In this document: one piece after another, positions 60,811-64,000 of the stretch
Numbering within the stretch: position 1 is the stretch's first letter
How the letters are laid out: each line of letters starts with the position of its first letter
From: an uncultured Flavobacteriaceae bacterium
Lineage (GTDB): Bacteria; Bacteroidota; Bacteroidia; Flavobacteriales; Flavobacteriaceae
Assembly: GCA_937136755.1 (NCBI GenBank)
Contig: CAKZOR010000084.1
Span: 1 to 64,000 of the forward strand
DNA: 64,000 nt
Direction: 5' to 3'
Notes under the pieces: generated by a model
The model's input: the letters and a program-made list of their open reading frames with translations, nothing else
Databases searched by the model: none
What the model was told of the DNA's origin: nothing
Made by a program: the position numbers and the translations under genes

Positions 60811-60853
60811 GTTATCCTGGTGAAATAAACAAGACCCCCTTAGAACCCGCCAT

Positions 60854-61069
60854 ATGTCTAAAAACAGCTCTCCCAATGACCACCCCTTAAAGGCCTTGGC
60901 AAAAGTATCTGGAATGGGTATTCAAATGGGCTTGACTATTTATGGGGGAAACTTATTGGGTCGTTGGTTGGATCAAAAAATGCAATGGAGTTTTTTAGAA
61001 ATAAGCCTGACACTTTTGGCCATAGCAGTGGCCATCTACGCAATGATCAAACAAGCCAAACAGCTGTAG
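60854..61069 (+). CDS. AtpZ/AtpI family F0F1-ATPase-associated protein
   Basis: LKALAKVSGMGIQMGLTIYGGNLLGRWLDQKMQWSFLEISLTLLAIAVAIYAMIKQAKQL; upstream of atpB. Confidence 0.85.
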   Translation: MSKNSSPNDHPLKALAKVSGMGIQMGLTIYGGNLLGRWLDQKMQWSFLEISLTLLAIAVAIYAMIKQAKQL

Positions 61070-61096
61070 TATAGCCCTGTAGCCCCCTGAATCTCT

Positions 61097-61402
61097 ATGA
61101 ATACATTATTTCTAGAAGACCACTTTTATTTTAACGCCATAGCCAGTGCCTTAGTGGTGTTCATTTGTTTTTTACTTAGCAAAAGCTCTAAAACCAAAGA
61201 CTATGTGGGTTTTATATACTTATTTGGCATACCGCTAAAAGGGGTGTTTTATTACAAACGCTTTCCATTCTTATTTTCAGAAAAACTCGCTCTAGGTCCA
61301 GAGGAAAAAGTGAGTATTCTAATGCCTATGTTACTTTTTTTAGCGGTGGAGGTTTTATTTCTTTCAAAAATATTGAAGCAAAGCCCTTCAGGACAGATTT
61401 AA
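61097..61402 (+). CDS. DUF6168 family small membrane protein
   Basis: 101 aa, 3 TM-like segments, between AtpZ-like and atpB as in flavobacterial atp loci. Confidence 0.7.
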   Translation: MNTLFLEDHFYFNAIASALVVFICFLLSKSSKTKDYVGFIYLFGIPLKGVFYYKRFPFLFSEKLALGPEEKVSILMPMLLFLAVEVLFLSKILKQSPSGQI

Positions 61403-61437
61403 TCTATAAATAGGGTTTGTTTTTTGTAGAATATGCT

Positions 61438-61445
61438 TACATTTG
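61438..61445 (+). promoter_or_regulatory. -7 promoter box for the atpB operon
   Basis: TACATTTG with TTTG element about 20 bp upstream (61415-61419). Confidence 0.55.
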
Positions 61446-61478
61446 CGCAAAATTTTTTAGCGTCTATTTTATATTTTC

Positions 61479-62600
61479 ATGAAGAATAAAACCACAAAAT
61501 ACCGCCAGATCTTTGCCTTATTGGTATTAGCGTTCACGACTACTTTTGTTTCGTATGCCAATTCGGATCCACAAGAAGGAGGAATTGTAGACACCAAGAG
61601 TGAGGTAGAAGCATATATTTTACACCACATTAAGGATTCTCATGACTTTAGTTTGTTTTCTTATTCAGACAGCGAAGGAGAAAGACATCACTTTGGTTTT
61701 CCATTGCCTGTGATTGTGAAGACCAGTAAGGGAATTATTTCATTTATGTCTTCTGCTTTCCATCATGACGACAACGGTCATGTGGTCGTTGAAAAAGACG
61801 GATTAAACTTAGTAAAGCTTCACGGTAAAATATACGAATTGTCAGAGGGCGCCACAGAAGTTGCCTTTGATGAGGCGCACCACCCCACAAATGCTACTCA
61901 AACCTTAGATCTTTCCATTACCAAAAGTGTTATGGGAATTTTAATGATAGGCGTATTGTTGTTGTTGGCCTTTTCTTCTTTGGCAAGACAATACAGAACC
62001 AAACAAGTGCCTACTGGTTTTGGTAGGGTGTTGGAACCATTGGTATTGTATGTTAGAGATGAGATTGCTAGACCCAATATTGGGGAGAAAAAATACAGAA
62101 AGTTTACGGGTTACTTATTAACCGTGTTCTTCTTTATTTGGAGTCTAAACCTAGTAGGGCTAACCCCTTTAGGGTTTAATGTTACTGGTCAATTGGCAGT
62201 AACGGCTGCCTTAGCAGTACTGACACTTGTGATATACACCGCAAATGGAAATAAAGACTATTGGTTGCATATTTTATGGATGCCAGGAGTACCCTATTTA
62301 TTGAGACCTGTTTTGGCTATTATTGAATTGGCAGGAGCCCTTTTAATAAAGCCTTTCTCTTTGTTGGTGCGTTTGTTTGCCAACATATCTGCTGGACACA
62401 TTGTGGTGATGAGTTTAATAGCGATCATGTTTACCCTTAGAGAAACATTAGGCGTTGTGGGGGCTACTTCATTGTCTTTTGTGTTGTCTTTCTTTATCAC
62501 ATTAATTGAAGTATTGGTAGCCTTTTTACAAGCCTATATTTTTACCATGCTCTCTGCCTTATTTATTGGTATGGCAGTAGCAGAACACGAACATCATTAA
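61479..62600 (+). CDS. atpB: F0F1 ATP synthase subunit A
   Basis: LVRLFANISAGHIVVMSLIAIMF...EVLVAFLQAYIFTMLSALFIGMAVAEHEHH. Confidence 0.95.
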   Translation: MKNKTTKYRQIFALLVLAFTTTFVSYANSDPQEGGIVDTKSEVEAYILHHIKDSHDFSLFSYSDSEGERHHFGFPLPVIVKTSKGIISFMSSAFHHDDNGHVVVEKDGLNLVKLHGKIYELSEGATEVAFDEAHHPTNATQTLDLSITKSVMGILMIGVLLLLAFSSLARQYRTKQVPTGFGRVLEPLVLYVRDEIARPNIGEKKYRKFTGYLLTVFFFIWSLNLVGLTPLGFNVTGQLAVTAALAVLTLVIYTANGNKDYWLHILWMPGVPYLLRPVLAIIELAGALLIKPFSLLVRLFANISAGHIVVMSLIAIMFTLRETLGVVGATSLSFVLSFFITLIEVLVAFLQAYIFTMLSALFIGMAVAEHEHH

Positions 62601-62646
62601 CAAACAATATAAAACGAAAGCTTTAAAGAGCGTTTTTTTAATTTAA

Positions 62647-62850
<204 letters not shown>

Positions 62851-62868
62851 GAACTTTTGAAAAAATTT

Positions 62869-62905
62869 CATTCTCTACGGCGATTGGCCGTAGAGAATGT
62901 TTTTT
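62869..62905 (+). terminator. Intra-operonic intrinsic terminator/attenuator between atpE and atpF
   Basis: CATTCTCTACGGC-GATTG-GCCGTAGAGAATG followed by TTTTTT; perfect 13-bp stem. Confidence 0.85.
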
Positions 62906-62931
62906 AAATTAAAAAAAGCAAACCCCTTTTT

Positions 62932-63432
62932 ATGGAAACTTTATTAAACGACTTTTCACCAGGACTATTTTTAGTGTCTACCATATTATTGATAGCACTT
63001 ATTTTATTGATGGTAAAATTTGCCTGGAAACCTATTCTAACGGCTTTACAAGAACGTGAAGAAGGCATTCAAAATGCTCTGGATAGTGCTGCAAAGGCTA
63101 AAAAAGACATGGAAAGCTTAACGGCCAATAACGATCAGTTATTAAAAGACGCTAGAGCAGAAAGAGAAGCCATGCTTAAAGAAGCCCGTGAATTAAAAGA
63201 AAAAATGATCGCTGACGCTAAGGAATTGGCCAAATCAGAAGGAGATAAAATGTTGCAACAAGCGCAAGAAGCTATTGAATCTGAAAAGAAAGCGGCTGTG
63301 GCAGACATAAAGAAGCAAGTAGCTACTTTATCTGTAGCGATTGCTGAGAAAGTAATCAAAAGTGAATTGTCTAACGGAGACAAGCAGCAGAAATTAGTTT
63401 CTGACGCCCTCGGTGATATGAAATTAAACTAG
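62932..63432 (+). CDS. atpF: F0F1 ATP synthase subunit B
   Basis: Single N-terminal TM then long charged helix; KFAWKPILTALQEREEGIQNALDSAAKAKKDMESL. Confidence 0.95.
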   Translation: METLLNDFSPGLFLVSTILLIALILLMVKFAWKPILTALQEREEGIQNALDSAAKAKKDMESLTANNDQLLKDARAEREAMLKEARELKEKMIADAKELAKSEGDKMLQQAQEAIESEKKAAVADIKKQVATLSVAIAEKVIKSELSNGDKQQKLVSDALGDMKLN

Positions 63433-63436
63433 CATT

Positions 63437-63973
63437 ATGACCAACTCTAGAGCTGCCATACGTTACGCAAAAGCTTTGTTACAACAAGCCCAAGAGACTG
63501 AGGTCTTGGAGGCGGTTGCAGCAGACATGCAAGAAATGGCTACTATTATTGGAGGCAATGAAGATTTTAAATCTTTTTTAGCCAACCCTACATTGACTGC
63601 AGCTCAAAAGCAAGCAGGATTTGAAGCGGTATTTACGACAGTACACCCATTGGTTGCCCATACTTTTAAAGCTTTGTTAGACAATAAACGCTCAGGACTT
63701 AGCTTGGCGGTTGCAGTAGCGTTTACAGAATTATACGAGGCGGCACAGGGAAAGGCCAATGCAGTAGTGACGTCGGCTGTAGCGTTAAGCGAAAGCCTAG
63801 AAAAAGAAATAAAAGAAAAGGTAGCCAAATTAATCAATAAAGAGGTGACCATTACCAATCTAGTAGACCCAAGCCTTTTAGGTGGGTTTATTTTAAGAGT
63901 GGGAGATTTACAATACAACGCAAGTGTTGCTGCTCAATTGCAGCAGTTAGAAAGAGAATTTACAAATATCTAG
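63437..63973 (+). CDS. atpH: F0F1 ATP synthase subunit delta
   Basis: SRAAIRYAKALLQQAQ...SLLGGFILRVGDLQYNASVAAQLQQLEREF. Confidence 0.94.
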   Translation: MTNSRAAIRYAKALLQQAQETEVLEAVAADMQEMATIIGGNEDFKSFLANPTLTAAQKQAGFEAVFTTVHPLVAHTFKALLDNKRSGLSLAVAVAFTELYEAAQGKANAVVTSAVALSESLEKEIKEKVAKLINKEVTITNLVDPSLLGGFILRVGDLQYNASVAAQLQQLEREFTNI

Positions 63974-63976
63974 AAC

Positions 63977-64000
63977 ATGGCAGGAGTAAAAGCCGCAGAA
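63977..64000 (+). CDS. atpA: F0F1 ATP synthase subunit alpha, first codons only (truncated by window end)
   Basis: ATG GCA GGA GTA AAA GCC GCA GAA immediately after atpH; operon order. Confidence 0.75.

Noticed and set aside
62614-62640. AAAACG...CGTTTTTTT between atpB and atpE as a second intra-operon terminator
   Set aside because: Only about 6 A/T-rich pairs with no convincing inner stem; much weaker than the atpE-atpF hairpin.

Overview
This 64 kb window is a dense chromosomal segment whose gene families and promoter style (TAnnTTTG -7 boxes) indicate a marine-type Bacteroidota, probably Flavobacteriaceae. Most of it is core genome: mce, rbfA, lepA, rnpA, rpiB, rnr, glnS, gltX, ybeY, mnmG, holB-like, pgk, tatA, an rml/rfb dTDP-sugar cassette, purD, a T9SS PorW/SprE-like lipoprotein, a bactofilin and the start of the atp operon. 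Most notable points: (1) the left edge is the end of an integrative element. A tyrosine-recombinase gene missing from the ORF track runs off the window edge, next to a CAU tRNA gene truncated after the variable loop. (2) Two perfect 16-bp parS-type palindromes (TGTTCCACGTGGAACA) flank mnmG. One overlaps the last codons of ybeY and produces an apparent 'MFHVEQ' peptide; a degenerate third lies about 4.3 kb further on. (3) A roughly 570-bp, extremely AT-rich rpiB/rnr intergenic region carries three TGTTAATAA/TTATTAACA 9-mers and one exact TTATNCACA-type DnaA box, making it a candidate oriC given the nearby parS sites. (4) A perfect 13-bp stem intrinsic terminator lies inside the atp operon between atpE and atpF. 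(5) A GH3-family/DUF6909 overlapping gene pair and a BlaI/M56 pair with a TonB-plug-like tail have poorly defined functions. No CRISPR array, rRNA operon, prophage body or recognised defence system is visible. All calls come from reading the sequence by eye; no database search was run.
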